Below, one piece after another: positions 20,773 to 29,411 of a stretch of 56,678 nucleotides of DNA. The stretch comes from Chthoniobacterales bacterium (lineage in GTDB: Bacteria; Verrucomicrobiota; Verrucomicrobiia; Chthoniobacterales; JAATET01): the NCBI GenBank assembly GCA_036569045.1, contig DATCRI010000048.1:1-56678 (forward strand), in the 5' to 3' direction. The notes under the pieces were generated by a model. The model had not been told where the DNA came from and did no database searches. It worked only from the letters and a program-made list of their open reading frames with translations. Made by a program: the position numbers and the translations under genes. The first letter of the stretch is position 1. Every line of letters starts with the position of its first letter.

Positions 20773-21711
20773 TCAACCTTCGTCGCGGAGGGCGCGAAAA
20801 TGGGCGTTTGCGGCGGCCGCGAGACCGGGGAGCGAGTAGCCGCCTTCCAGCACGGAAACGACGCGGGCGTCGATGGCGGCCGCGGTTTCCAGCGTGTCGA
20901 GAGTGAGCGTGGTGAAGTCGGCGTCGGTGAGGCGGAATTCGCCCAGCGGGTCGCCGAGGCGAGAGTCGAAACCGGCGGAAATCAGAATGAGCTGCGGCGA
21001 AAATGCGCGCACCGCGGGCAGGAACTCGTCGCGAAAAGCGGCGCCGATTTCGGCGAATCCCGCGCCGGCGCGGAAGGGACGATTGATGGTGAGACCGGCG
21101 CCCGAGCCTTCGCCGGTCTCCTCCCGATCGCCCGTGCCGGGATACCAGGGGCGCTGGTGGGTGCTGGCGAAGAGAACGGTGCCGTCGGCGTAGAAAATAT
21201 CCTGCGTTCCGTTGCCGTGGTGGACGTCCCAATCGAGGATTGCGACGCGTTCCACGCCGTGCACCGCCTGGGCGTGGCGAGTGGCGATGGCGACGTTGTT
21301 GAAGATGCAGAAGCCCATTGCGCGGCTGGCGGTGGCGTGGTGCCCCGGTGGCCGCACGGCGCAGAAGGCGTTGTCCAGTTTGCCCGAGAGGACGGCGTCG
21401 ACGGCATTGAGCACGCCGCCGACCGCCTGGAGGGCGACGTCGCCGGATTGCCGGCAGACGCTCACGTCGCCGTTGGCGAGGGAGTCTTCGCCGCGGGCCA
21501 TGAGCGCGAGCACGGTCTCGATGTAGCGCGGGTCGTGGGCCCGGCCGACTTCCTCGAGCGTGGCGGGTCGCGGGGCAATGCGGGTGGAGGTGGCGATCAG
21601 GCCGGCGGAATCGAACGAGTCGTGAATGGCGTCGATGCGTTCCGGCGCCTCGGGGTGATCCCACCCGGTGTCGTGGTTCCTGTAGATCGGATCGAGAAGG
21701 AGCCCGGTCAT
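20773..21711 (-). CDS. class II histone deacetylase-family (acetylpolyamine/acetoin-type) deacetylase
   Basis: 312 residues. The start MTGLLLDPIYRNHDTG is four bases after the stop of the penicillin-binding protein gene. HHATASRAMGFCIFNN, the metal-binding DWDVHHGNGTQ, and SAGFDSRLGDPLG carry the HDAC Zn ligands and His pair. Substrates of bacterial members include acetylpolyamines and acetoin-related amides; which one applies here is not evident. It is cotranscribed with the upstream pbp gene. Confidence 0.92.
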   Translation of the reverse strand: MTGLLLDPIYRNHDTGWDHPEAPERIDAIHDSFDSAGLIATSTRIAPRPATLEEVGRAHDPRYIETVLALMARGEDSLANGDVSVCRQSGDVALQAVGGVLNAVDAVLSGKLDNAFCAVRPPGHHATASRAMGFCIFNNVAIATRHAQAVHGVERVAILDWDVHHGNGTQDIFYADGTVLFASTHQRPWYPGTGDREETGEGSGAGLTINRPFRAGAGFAEIGAAFRDEFLPAVRAFSPQLILISAGFDSRLGDPLGEFRLTDADFTTLTLDTLETAAAIDARVVSVLEGGYSLPGLAAAANAHFRALRDEG

Positions 21712-21715
21712 GGCG

Positions 21716-23647
21716 TCAGTCGGGATAGGCCTTTGCGTCGGCGGCCTGCATGACGTCGACCCAGATCGGCAGGGCGAGGTCGGCGCCGTAACCGCCGCGG
21801 AGGATGGTCTGCGGGCGGTCGAAGCCGACCCAGACGCCGCAGGTGAGCGAGCGGGTGAAGCCGACGAACCAGGCGTCGCGGAATTGATCGGTGGTGCCGG
21901 TCTTGCCTCCGGCGTGCTTGCGAAGGCCAAGCTGCCGGGCGCTGGCAGCGGTGCCGCGGGCAACGACGTCGTCGAGGATCTCCGCCGTGGCGGCGGCGGC
22001 GCGGGCGTCGAGGAAGCGGATCTGCCCGTGGGTGGATTGGAAAAGCACGTTGCCCTCGGTGTCGGTGACTTTCTCGATGAGGAATGGCTGGCGGCGGATG
22101 CCCGCATCCGGAAAAGCGGTGTAGGCGGCGGTGAGGTCCTTCAGCGTCGTCTCGAAGGAGCCGAGGCAAAGCGAGGGGAAGGGGGAGACGCTTTCGGCGA
22201 GGCCGGCCTGCCGGATGGTGGCGGCGACGTTGCCGAGTCCGGCCCGAAGGCCGACCCGCACGCTGGCGGTGTTGCGCGAGTCGATGAGCGCGTCGGCAAC
22301 GCGGATGTCGCCGCCGTAGGAGTTGTCCGAGTTGTCGGGATTGTAACGGCCGAGGTCGCGGGGAATCTCGTCACGGCCGAGGCGCGCGTCGGATACGCGA
22401 TCGCCGGGTCGCACGCCCCTCGCAAAGGCGGTGGCGAAGACGAAGGGCTTGGCCGTGGAACCGGCGGGACGGTGCGCGTCGAAGGCGCGGTGGTATTTGC
22501 TGTCGCCGTAGTCGCGGCCGCCGACGACGGCGCGAATGCCGCCGGTGCGGTTGTCGATGGCGAGCAGGGCGCCCTGCAGGTATTCGTCCGTGCCCGCGCT
22601 CTTTCGAGGATGCGGATAGCCGGGGCGGCGCTCCACTTGGGCAAGGCGGGCGGACAAGGCTTTCTCTGCGGCGGCCTGCAGGCGGGAATCGATCGTCGTG
22701 TGGACTCGGAGTCCGCCCTCGGCGAGGCGATCCTCGGGAAGGACGAGCGCGAGCTCGCGGCGAATCGTGGCCGTGGCCCAGTTTTCTTCCTCGGCGGCAT
22801 TCCGTTTCGGGGCAAGGCGAACGGGATCCGCCAGCGCGGCGGCCAGCTGCGCGTCATCGACGAGGCCGATCTCGTGCATGCGACGGAGCACGACGTCGCG
22901 ATTGCGGATCGAGGCCGCGAGGTCGTTGAAGGGCGAGAATCGCGTGGGGCTGCGGATCAGCCCGGCGAGCAGCGCAGCCTCGGAGAGCGAGAGCTTCGCG
23001 GCGGGATGGCCGAAATACGCGCGGCTGGCGGTGTCGACGCCGTAGTAGCCCGAGCCGAAGTAGATGCGGTTCATGTAGGCCTCGAGGATTTCCTCCTTCG
23101 TGAGCTCGGTCTCGATGCGGAAGGCCAGCGCGGCCTCGATGAGCTTGCGCAGCAGCGTGCGGCCGCCGATCGCGAAGCTGTTACGCGCGAGTTGCTGGGT
23201 AATGGTCGATGCGCCTTCGCGCACGCTGCCGAGCAGCAGATTGCGAACGACGGCGCGGGCGATGCCGATGGGGTCCACGCCGTGGTGGCTGTAAAAACGA
23301 GTGTCCTCGCGGGTGATGAGCGCATTGACGAAGTGGTTCGAGATGCGGTCGAAGGGTGCGACGATGCGGTTTTCCCCGGCGAGCCGGCTGTAGATCTGGC
23401 CGGTGCGATCGAGCACGACGGAGCGCTGCGGCATGTCCTGAATGGCGCGGAGGTCGAACGTGAGTGCGTAGGCGTAGAAGGCCGCGGCAATGAGCGCCCA
23501 GAGCACGAGGGCGCAGAGGCCGAGCTTGAAAAAAGCGACGAGAAACGGGTGCCGGCGGCGGCGCGAGGCGCGACGCGATCTGGCGCGCACGCGCCGCGAG
23601 GTCTTCAGCCAGAGGCGTTTGAGCGTGGGTTTCTTCCGCACGAGCAC
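21716..23647 (-). CDS. class A penicillin-binding protein (bifunctional transglycosylase/transpeptidase)
   Basis: 643 residues. A basic cytoplasmic head (1-33) precedes one transmembrane segment (about 36-60). The GT51 domain has REDTRFYSHHG (catalytic Glu114) and EGASTITQQLARN. The transpeptidase domain follows with STAK (Ser nucleophile; AGSTAKPF), SRN and KTGTT. It polymerises and crosslinks peptidoglycan in the periplasm. The architecture is PBP1A-like without the OB insert. Confidence 0.95.
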   Translation of the reverse strand: MLVRKKPTLKRLWLKTSRRVRARSRRASRRRRHPFLVAFFKLGLCALVLWALIAAAFYAYALTFDLRAIQDMPQRSVVLDRTGQIYSRLAGENRIVAPFDRISNHFVNALITREDTRFYSHHGVDPIGIARAVVRNLLLGSVREGASTITQQLARNSFAIGGRTLLRKLIEAALAFRIETELTKEEILEAYMNRIYFGSGYYGVDTASRAYFGHPAAKLSLSEAALLAGLIRSPTRFSPFNDLAASIRNRDVVLRRMHEIGLVDDAQLAAALADPVRLAPKRNAAEEENWATATIRRELALVLPEDRLAEGGLRVHTTIDSRLQAAAEKALSARLAQVERRPGYPHPRKSAGTDEYLQGALLAIDNRTGGIRAVVGGRDYGDSKYHRAFDAHRPAGSTAKPFVFATAFARGVRPGDRVSDARLGRDEIPRDLGRYNPDNSDNSYGGDIRVADALIDSRNTASVRVGLRAGLGNVAATIRQAGLAESVSPFPSLCLGSFETTLKDLTAAYTAFPDAGIRRQPFLIEKVTDTEGNVLFQSTHGQIRFLDARAAAATAEILDDVVARGTAASARQLGLRKHAGGKTGTTDQFRDAWFVGFTRSLTCGVWVGFDRPQTILRGGYGADLALPIWVDVMQAADAKAYPD

Positions 23648-23703
23648 TTGCGCACGTTAGACGCCATCGCCATAAAAGCCAGTGAAGAGCCGGTGAATTA
23701 CGC

Positions 23704-24387
23704 GTGAAGATCGATATCCTGACCCTGTTCCCCGGCATCTGCCACGGCGCGCTCGGCGAGAGCATGATGAAGCGCGCGCGTGAACGGGGGCTGGCGGAAA
23801 TTAACGCCGTCGATCTTCGCCAATGGGCGATCGGCCGGCATCGTCAGGCGGACGACATGCCCTATGGCGGCGGGCCGGGCATGGTGATGAAGATCGAGCC
23901 GATCCATGCCGCGCTGCAGGCCCTGCGCTCGCCGGAGACGCGCGTCGTTCTCATGACGCCGCAGGGGCGGCCGTTCACGCAGACGATTGCTCGCGAATAC
24001 GCCCGCGAGCGGCACGTCATCCTGCTTTGCGGGCACTACGAGGGCGTTGACCAGCGGGTGGCCGATCATCTCGTCGACGACGAAATTTCCATCGGCGACT
24101 ACGTGCTGACGAATGGCGCGCTCGCCGCGCTGGTGGTGACGGATGCCGTCGTGCGGCTGATCCCCGGCGTGCTGGGCGACGCAGATTCAGCGGAACAGGA
24201 TTCCTTCGGCAACGGCGAAGGCGGGCGGCTGCTCGATCACCCGCACTATACGCGGCCCGTGGATTACGAAGGCTGGCGAGTGCCGGACGTGCTGCTCTCG
24301 GGCAATCACGCGGCCATCGAGAAATGGCGTCTCGAGCAGGCGCGGGCGCTCACGCGCGAGCGCCGGCCGGATCTGCTCGAGGATTAA
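23704..24387 (+). CDS. trmD: tRNA (guanine(37)-N1)-methyltransferase
   Basis: 227 residues beginning at GTG (MKIDILTLFPGI). The SPOUT trefoil-knot motifs are present: PYGGGPGMVMK, LLCGHYEGVDQR and EISIGDYVLTNGALAA. LSGNHAAIEKWR is the C-terminal catalytic-side helix. It methylates G37 next to the anticodon. It stands divergent from pbp and its stop overlaps the convergent transporter stop by four bases. Confidence 0.96.
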   Translation: MKIDILTLFPGICHGALGESMMKRARERGLAEINAVDLRQWAIGRHRQADDMPYGGGPGMVMKIEPIHAALQALRSPETRVVLMTPQGRPFTQTIAREYARERHVILLCGHYEGVDQRVADHLVDDEISIGDYVLTNGALAALVVTDAVVRLIPGVLGDADSAEQDSFGNGEGGRLLDHPHYTRPVDYEGWRVPDVLLSGNHAAIEKWRLEQARALTRERRPDLLED

Positions 24388-25625
24388 ATGAACATTCCGG
24401 CGATGCTGGCCGTGAGGTAGCTCGCAAGCAACCCGCCGACCATGGCGCGCAGGCCGAGGCTTGCGAGTTCGCCCCGGCGCTCGGGGACGAGGGCGCCGAT
24501 TCCGCCGATCTGGATCGCGATGCTCGAGAAGTTTGCGAAGCCGCAGAGCGCGTAGGTCGCGAGCGTGAAGCTGCGGGGCGTGAGTTGTTCCTTCAGCGCG
24601 GCCAGGTCGAGAAAGCCGACGAATTCGTTGAGCACGATGCGCTTTCCGAGCACCTGCCCCACGGCGGCGCAATCGGCGGCCGGCACGCCCATCACCCATG
24701 CGAACGGCCAGTTCACCCAGCCAAAAACGTGCTCGAGCGTGATGGCATCCTTGAAGCCGAAGAGATGCTGAAGCGAGCCGAAGAGGGCGTTTGCGAGCGC
24801 CACGACGGCGACGAAGGCGATGAGCATTGCGAGCACGTTGATCGCGAGAGACATCCCCTCCGCGGCGCCCCGGCAGAGGGCGTCGATCCCGTTCACGGAG
24901 GTGCGCGGCACGGTCGTGGAATGCGTGGCCGAAGTTTCGCTCTCGCGCGTTTCGGGGAGCAGGATCTTGGCGACGAGCAGTCCGCTGGGCGCGCTCATCA
25001 CGGACGCCGCGAGCAGGTGGCCGGCTTCGATGCCCATCTGCGCGTAGACGGCGAAGACCGAAGTCGCGATGGTTGCCATGCCGGTGACCATCAGGGCGTG
25101 CAGTTCGCTCGCCGTCATGTGCGGCAGGTAGGGACGGATGATCAGCGCGGCCTCCGTCTGGCCGAGGAAGATATTGCCGGCCGCGGCAAGGCTTTCGCTG
25201 CCGGTGGTTCGCATCACCCGCTGCATCACCCACGCCGCCCCGTGCACCGCCCGCTGCAGCACGCCGTAGTGGTAAAGAAGCGTGGAAAGCGCCGAGACGA
25301 CGATGATGATCGCGGTGATCGTGATGGCGAAAATGACGCCGCCTCCGCCGAGTCCGCGATTCACGGCGCCCTGGTCGGCGAGGGGGCCAAAGACCATTGC
25401 CGCGCCCTGCTGGGCGAAGAGGCTGATCTGGTTGATGGCCGCGCGCGCGGCGCCGAAGACGCCTTCGCCGAACGAGGTCTTGAGAATGAGCGCGGCGAAC
25501 AGAATCTGGAGCACCAGGCCACTGATCACCGTTCGCCACGGAAAGCGGTCGCGCCGGGTCGAGCAGATCCACGTAAAGGCGATGAGCGCGACAATTCCAA
25601 GCGCGCTGACAAGCTGGAGAGGCAT
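24384..25625 (-). CDS. concentrative nucleoside transporter (CNT/NupC family)
   Basis: 413 residues with about ten hydrophobic segments. The N-terminal FTWICSTRRDRFPWRTV is followed by QISLFAQQGAAMVFG; the SLAAAGNIFLGQTEAALIIRPY loop and the ALCGFANFSSIAIQIGG motif are the two CNT repeats that bind nucleoside and Na+. It imports nucleosides, probably Na+-coupled. It is the last host gene before the tRNA integration site. Confidence 0.92.
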   Translation of the reverse strand: MPLQLVSALGIVALIAFTWICSTRRDRFPWRTVISGLVLQILFAALILKTSFGEGVFGAARAAINQISLFAQQGAAMVFGPLADQGAVNRGLGGGGVIFAITITAIIIVVSALSTLLYHYGVLQRAVHGAAWVMQRVMRTTGSESLAAAGNIFLGQTEAALIIRPYLPHMTASELHALMVTGMATIATSVFAVYAQMGIEAGHLLAASVMSAPSGLLVAKILLPETRESETSATHSTTVPRTSVNGIDALCRGAAEGMSLAINVLAMLIAFVAVVALANALFGSLQHLFGFKDAITLEHVFGWVNWPFAWVMGVPAADCAAVGQVLGKRIVLNEFVGFLDLAALKEQLTPRSFTLATYALCGFANFSSIAIQIGGIGALVPERRGELASLGLRAMVGGLLASYLTASIAGMFI

Positions 25626-25716
25626 CGTGCGCGGGGTAGGGAGCGAATTCCGTGCCGCAATCGCGGGAAATTTCGATTGCGCTGGCGGGGGAATCCACGC
25701 ATGTTCCTCGCTTTCA

Positions 25717-25793
25717 CGGGCTGTGGCTCAGCTTGGTAGAGCGCCTCGTTCGGGACGAGGAGGTCGCAGGTTCGAATCCTGTCAGCCCGACCA
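25717..25793 (+). tRNA. tRNA-Pro(CGG), integration target
   Basis: 77 bases including an encoded CCA. The acceptor CGGGCTG pairs with CAGCCCG. The anticodon stem CCTCG/CGAGG encloses loop TTCGGGA, so the anticodon is CGG at 25751-25753. The T arm is GCAGG-TTCGAAT-CCTGT. The 3' part from about 25767 was probably supplied by the mobile element, since a second 3' end with a different T stem lies at 46344-46389. Confidence 0.95.
25745..25766 (+). repeat. attL core (22-bp direct repeat)
   Basis: Identical to 46344-46365. It covers the tRNA anticodon stem 3' of position 27 to the variable region, the classical crossover zone for tRNA-targeting tyrosine integrases. Confidence 0.85.
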
Positions 25794-25803
25794 TTTAACC
25801 AAG

Positions 25804-25830
25804 CCCATCCGAGGGTTTTTCTCGGATGGG
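25804..25830 (+). terminator. terminator following tRNA-Pro
   Basis: CCCATCCGAG and CTCGGATGGG form a perfect 10-bp stem around a GGTTTTT loop, eleven bases after the tRNA CCA. Confidence 0.6.
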
Positions 25831-25853
25831 GTGTGCTAGGAAAAGGTGTGCTA
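25831..25853 (+). repeat. left integrase arm-type sites
   Basis: GTGTGCTA occurs at 25831-25838 and 25846-25853 (15-base period). The same octamer pair occurs near the right end at 46228-46248, in the same orientation. Confidence 0.5.
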
Positions 25854-25872
25854 AAAAGTTTAGGGCACATTT

Positions 25873-26256
25873 TTAGAAGTCCTCCGGGAATCCGATGGTC
25901 ACCACGGGGGACGGATCATCCCCCGGCCCAACGTGGGCGATGAGATGCACGTATTTTTTCCTGGTGGAATCGCGGTGCATGATGAGCTCAAACGCGAGAC
26001 GATCGCCGCCCCGTGATGCCTTCGCTGCTCTGCTCGCCATCCACACGACATCCCACAAGCGGCCCTCTGCGGATTGGTAGGAATGTCGCGAGGGAATTGT
26101 CTCGACGACTTGCCAAAGGGCGGCGGTAACTGCCACGGGCCAGCGCCAGCCCGCTTCCCTCGCGGTGCTGGTGACATCAACAAGCATGCCGTCTGCGAGG
26201 GCTTGCGCTCGCGTATAGATCGAGATGGGTTCGCCAAAGATTTCGTCGGAGTTCAT
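25873..26256 (-). CDS. DUF6573-family protein
   Basis: 127 residues. The N-terminus IFGEPISIYTRAQALADGMLVDV with AREAGWRWPVAVT matches the DUF6573 pattern I remember, a small family often found on plasmids and islands beside RadC and ArdC-like genes. The function is unknown. Its ATG overlaps the stop of the radC-like gene by one base, so the two form an operon reading toward the left att site. Confidence 0.75.
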   Translation of the reverse strand: MNSDEIFGEPISIYTRAQALADGMLVDVTSTAREAGWRWPVAVTAALWQVVETIPSRHSYQSAEGRLWDVVWMASRAAKASRGGDRLAFELIMHRDSTRKKYVHLIAHVGPGDDPSPVVTIGFPEDF

Positions 26257-26735
26257 TACAGGAGCCCTCCTTCCCGGAACGAAAAATGGGTGCTGTCGCC
26301 AATGATGACGTGGTCCAAAAAGCGAATCTGCAAGATGTCTGCTGCCTCGCTCACGCGGCGGGTAACGCGGTGGTCTGCCTCGCTCGCGGCGGGGTCGCCA
26401 GACGGATGGTTGTGCATCAATACAAGGCCGTAGGCGCTAGCAACAACTGCGGCCCTCATGATCTCGCGGGGATGCGCGATTGCTTCATTCAGACTGCCAA
26501 CGCTGATGATGTGGTAACCCGTGGGGCGAAGTTTGGTGTCCACTAACACGGCAACCAAATGTTCCTTGTCGGCTTCGAACGAAGGTTCCGGAGAGACAAT
26601 GTCCCTCCAGAATTTCGCCGCTTCCTGCGGCTCATTGAGAGGTGTTCTCGCTGCCCCGTAGTGGGCCAGAGAAGGTTCGCCGATTCGTGAAAGAACCACA
26701 CGGAGGGGGTTCGAGGTCTTGGGAATTGTTGTCAT
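26256..26735 (-). CDS. RadC/JAB-domain (MPN) protein of mobile-element type
   Basis: 159 residues, shorter than chromosomal RadC and lacking its N-terminal HhH region. The JAMM metal motif MHNHPSGDPAASEAD and the downstream DHVIIGDSTHFSF are intact. Such short RadC proteins are frequent on integrated elements; a metalloprotease or DNA-related role is suspected but not established. Confidence 0.88.
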   Translation of the reverse strand: MTTIPKTSNPLRVVLSRIGEPSLAHYGAARTPLNEPQEAAKFWRDIVSPEPSFEADKEHLVAVLVDTKLRPTGYHIISVGSLNEAIAHPREIMRAAVVASAYGLVLMHNHPSGDPAASEADHRVTRRVSEAADILQIRFLDHVIIGDSTHFSFREGGLL

Positions 26736-27090
26736 AACAATTTTCCCAAGAGCGAGAATCCACGGTGTTCGAGCGGGCCGCCAAAGCCCGGCGGGTCAAG
26801 GCCAAGCGAAGCGCAGCACAAATTCTGAATGGAGAACGTAGGAGGGAACCCCGGGCGGCGGCCTAGTTCTCAGAATTTTGGAGAGTCTTGACGCGGAGAG
26901 CCGACAAAGTCGGGCGAGTCGAAGTCGCAGACGGAGCGAGAGGCCGGCGGCAACACGGAGGGCAAAGCCCGGAGTCACTTTCAAAGCGAAGCGACCCCAA
27001 GGCGTAGCCTATCGTGTTTGAAACGTCGGGAGTTATTCGTTCCGCCGGAGGGACAAACGTGAGTGAAGCAGCGAGCGAGAATGGGCCGTC
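26736..27090. other. 355-bp apparently non-coding, repeat-like GC-rich stretch
   Basis: No convincing gene. The stretch is rich in short GCGAG/CGAAG-type repeats and purine-skewed words (AAGCGAAGCGA, GCAGCGAGCGAGA), with complementary words such as GGGCAAAGCCC. It could hold structured RNA or an origin or transfer-related site, or be decayed DNA. Confidence 0.4.
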
Positions 27091-27522
27091 TCAAGCTCGT
27101 CGGAGCCGCTCGCAAATAACTCGACGGAGCTTACCGATTAGCCGGGTTGGCTGTTTGAATTCGTGTTCCCACACGCGGACGACTTTCCACCCGCTCAATT
27201 CGAGATCTTGCTTTACTCGGCGATCCCGCTTTTTATTTCGCGCAATTTTCGGCTCCCAGTATTCCTGCCGAGATTTCGGCGGAACAAAGCACTTCGGGCA
27301 CCCATGCCAGAAACATCCATCGACGAAAATTGCCACTCGGGGACGGGGAAAAATAAAGTCTGGTTTGCCGGGGAGCATCGAGTTGCGCCGCCATCCGCTC
27401 AATCCCGAGCTACGCATCAGAATGATCAGCGCTATTTCAGTGGACTTGTTCCCCTTAGAACGAATCGCGGCCATCATCCGCGAACGGGTTTCGGAAGTAA
27501 CCGCGTCCGCCACAGCGGTCAA
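27091..27522 (-). CDS. vsr: very short patch repair (Vsr) endonuclease
   Basis: 143 residues beginning at a TTG that overlaps the restriction enzyme stop (TTGA). SETRSRMMAAIRSKGNKSTE, PDFIFPRPRVAIFVDGCFWHGCP and the later VRVWEHE are the Vsr signature, including the catalytic Asp and zinc-site residues. It nicks T:G mismatches that arise when 5-methylcytosine deaminates. It belongs with the adjacent C5 methyltransferase as the third gene of the R-M operon. Confidence 0.93.
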   Translation of the reverse strand: MTAVADAVTSETRSRMMAAIRSKGNKSTEIALIILMRSSGLSGWRRNSMLPGKPDFIFPRPRVAIFVDGCFWHGCPKCFVPPKSRQEYWEPKIARNKKRDRRVKQDLELSGWKVVRVWEHEFKQPTRLIGKLRRVICERLRRA

Positions 27523-28370
27523 ACTGCTAGGTCGAGCGGGAGATCTGAAATGTCCTTCAAACGTTTCCCATCGACCAGTGTGCGTAACTGATCTGCTTGG
27601 TCTTCCAAGCCGAATTCTTCGAGGGACTGCTGCAACTCTGGAAGGGCAAAGTGATACATGCAGTCGATGTCGCCCGTTCCGAGGGCAACGGACACTAATC
27701 GACTCGGCAGAGGTTCTGCCGATACGATGGCTATGTGAGGGAGATGCCCCTTTCGATTACGGATTAGATTGAGCGCCTCGGTTCTGGAGTTTTGAGATCG
27801 GTCGCTCCGTATCGTCCACTTACAGGATACCGATGCGTGAAGAACCTCGAAGGGACTCTTGTCGGATCGGATTGATGCACGTATGGCAACGTCATCGTTT
27901 ACCAGCCATTCATCTCGATTGATGAATCGGTCTGTTTCAGGCTCCCTGGACACTAAAATGTCAGGTTTGATGAGGTAGTCGTTTCCCAAAACGACTTTCA
28001 GTTCCTCATGTTCCTTTGCAAGGCGTTCAATCTCGGCCAAGTGGGCGTATTGTTCGAAACGCGAGAGGGCAGCCGCGTCTTTTACATAAAAGTTCCAGCG
28101 ACCTGGGCGGAGGTGAGGCAGCTTCTCGAAGCAAGTGCGAATGTAATCGCAAACAGCGACTTCAAACTCCGCGCCGGATGTTTGTCCGGCCTGCTTGTCC
28201 CGCGTTTCAGGGTCTTCGATGATTCGGGCGGCAATGCCAGCCGCCAGACTGGAACTCGATTTATTCCGTTTGTCAGCATTCGCCCAGACGTTTCCGTCGA
28301 AACTGAGGGGACCCTTGAGTAGGGCGGCATGAAAAGAGGCCCTCTGCTCTTCGAACAGCGGCTCTGTCAT
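27519..28370 (-). CDS. NgoMIV-family type II restriction endonuclease
   Basis: 283 residues. The start MTEPLFEEQRASFHAALL at 28370 overlaps the methyltransferase stop (ATGA). GQTSGAEFEVAVCDYI, PDILVSREPETD, the active-site SCKW (Ser/Lys after Asp) and the C-terminal tail GKRLKDISDLPLDLAV closely follow NgoMIV of Neisseria as I remember it (286 residues). NgoMIV is a tetrameric enzyme cutting GCCGGC; the same specificity is likely here but not proven. The reading frame is open further upstream, but inside the methyltransferase. Confidence 0.88.
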   Translation of the reverse strand: MTEPLFEEQRASFHAALLKGPLSFDGNVWANADKRNKSSSSLAAGIAARIIEDPETRDKQAGQTSGAEFEVAVCDYIRTCFEKLPHLRPGRWNFYVKDAAALSRFEQYAHLAEIERLAKEHEELKVVLGNDYLIKPDILVSREPETDRFINRDEWLVNDDVAIRASIRSDKSPFEVLHASVSCKWTIRSDRSQNSRTEALNLIRNRKGHLPHIAIVSAEPLPSRLVSVALGTGDIDCMYHFALPELQQSLEEFGLEDQADQLRTLVDGKRLKDISDLPLDLAV

Positions 28371-29344
28371 ATCGCGAGCTGGAGTTGGGCGCTGCTCGCG
28401 AATGCTTCTTTGATCTTGAGAGCTACTGCCTCGGCCACCGGAGGTGGGAAAGCATTGCCAACTTGACGGTAAGCGTTGGTTTTTTTTCCGGAAAATTTCC
28501 ACGAGGTAGGAAAGCCTTGCAGAACGGCGCACATCTCGACGGTGAGGCGGGGCATCCCCACGTAATCCGGTGGGGGAGGTTCGTTGGCTAGAGAGATTGC
28601 ATTTACACCTAGTTCCGCCCAAGCCCGTTTGGCACGAGTGGGCCCAAGATCAGGGCCCCCATGCTTGAAGCTACCCCCGACCAAGGTTGGAGCTATTTCA
28701 TCGGCATTTTTCGCCCATTCTTTGGCGCCCTTCCAGCCACACGAGGACATCAAAGGGTAGAGCGATTTGCCGACAGTGGTTCTCTTCGTTACGGTTGGCT
28801 CTGGCCACTCGAAGTGCGGGAACAAGTCCTTCTTCATCGCGACAAAAACGACGCGTGGGCGCAACTGCGGAACTCCAAAATCGGAAGCGTTGAAAAGCTT
28901 CCAGTCGGATTCGTATCCGATACGCTTGAGCTGTTTTTGGAATTGAGAGCGAAAATCTAGAAAGACTGCATCAAGAAGCCCCCGGACGTTTTCGATCATG
29001 ATCGCCGACGGGCGACATTCTTTGATGATACGAAACGCCGCTGGAAAGAGATTGCGTTCGTCTTGATCTCCTAGCTGTTTGCCGGCTTTGGAGAATGGCG
29101 GGCACGGAAGTCCCGCGGCGAGCAGGTCAACGCCTTTGAAATCGGATGCACTCCACGTTTTAAGATCTTCTTCGACTACATTCCATTCAGGTCTGTTATC
29201 GCGGAGAGTCTGCGCAGCATGTTTGTTGAGTTCGACGACTGCCAAATGCTGAAAGCCAGCTTTTTCGACTCCGAGTGCTTGCCCGCCACCCCCTGCGCAG
29301 AGTTCGATTGAGGTCAGATTGCCGAACATGGCGAGATGGTGCAT
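28367..29344 (-). CDS. C5-cytosine DNA methyltransferase (partner of NgoMIV-type enzyme)
   Basis: 325 residues. Motif I is ELCAGGGGQALG, motif IV GLPCPPFSKAG with the catalytic Cys, motif VI ENVRG, motif VIII QLRPRVVFV, and motif X GNAFPPPVA. It should methylate the endonuclease site (predicted GCCGGC) and protect host and element. It is first gene of the operon methyltransferase, endonuclease, Vsr, each overlapping the next by four bases. ATG at 29344 or at 29329 are both possible starts. Confidence 0.93.
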   Translation of the reverse strand: MHHLAMFGNLTSIELCAGGGGQALGVEKAGFQHLAVVELNKHAAQTLRDNRPEWNVVEEDLKTWSASDFKGVDLLAAGLPCPPFSKAGKQLGDQDERNLFPAAFRIIKECRPSAIMIENVRGLLDAVFLDFRSQFQKQLKRIGYESDWKLFNASDFGVPQLRPRVVFVAMKKDLFPHFEWPEPTVTKRTTVGKSLYPLMSSCGWKGAKEWAKNADEIAPTLVGGSFKHGGPDLGPTRAKRAWAELGVNAISLANEPPPPDYVGMPRLTVEMCAVLQGFPTSWKFSGKKTNAYRQVGNAFPPPVAEAVALKIKEAFASSAQLQLAI

Positions 29345-29411
29345 CCAAGGAGGTGTTTTCGCAAGGAATCGTGCGAGAAAATCTGTCGGAATTTTTCTAC
29401 AACTGTCCGTT

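Noticed and set aside
26796-26984. 62-residue minus-strand frame in the radC-vsr spacer
   Set aside because: Leu/Arg-rich composition arises from the repeated GCGAAG words; it has no family or start support.
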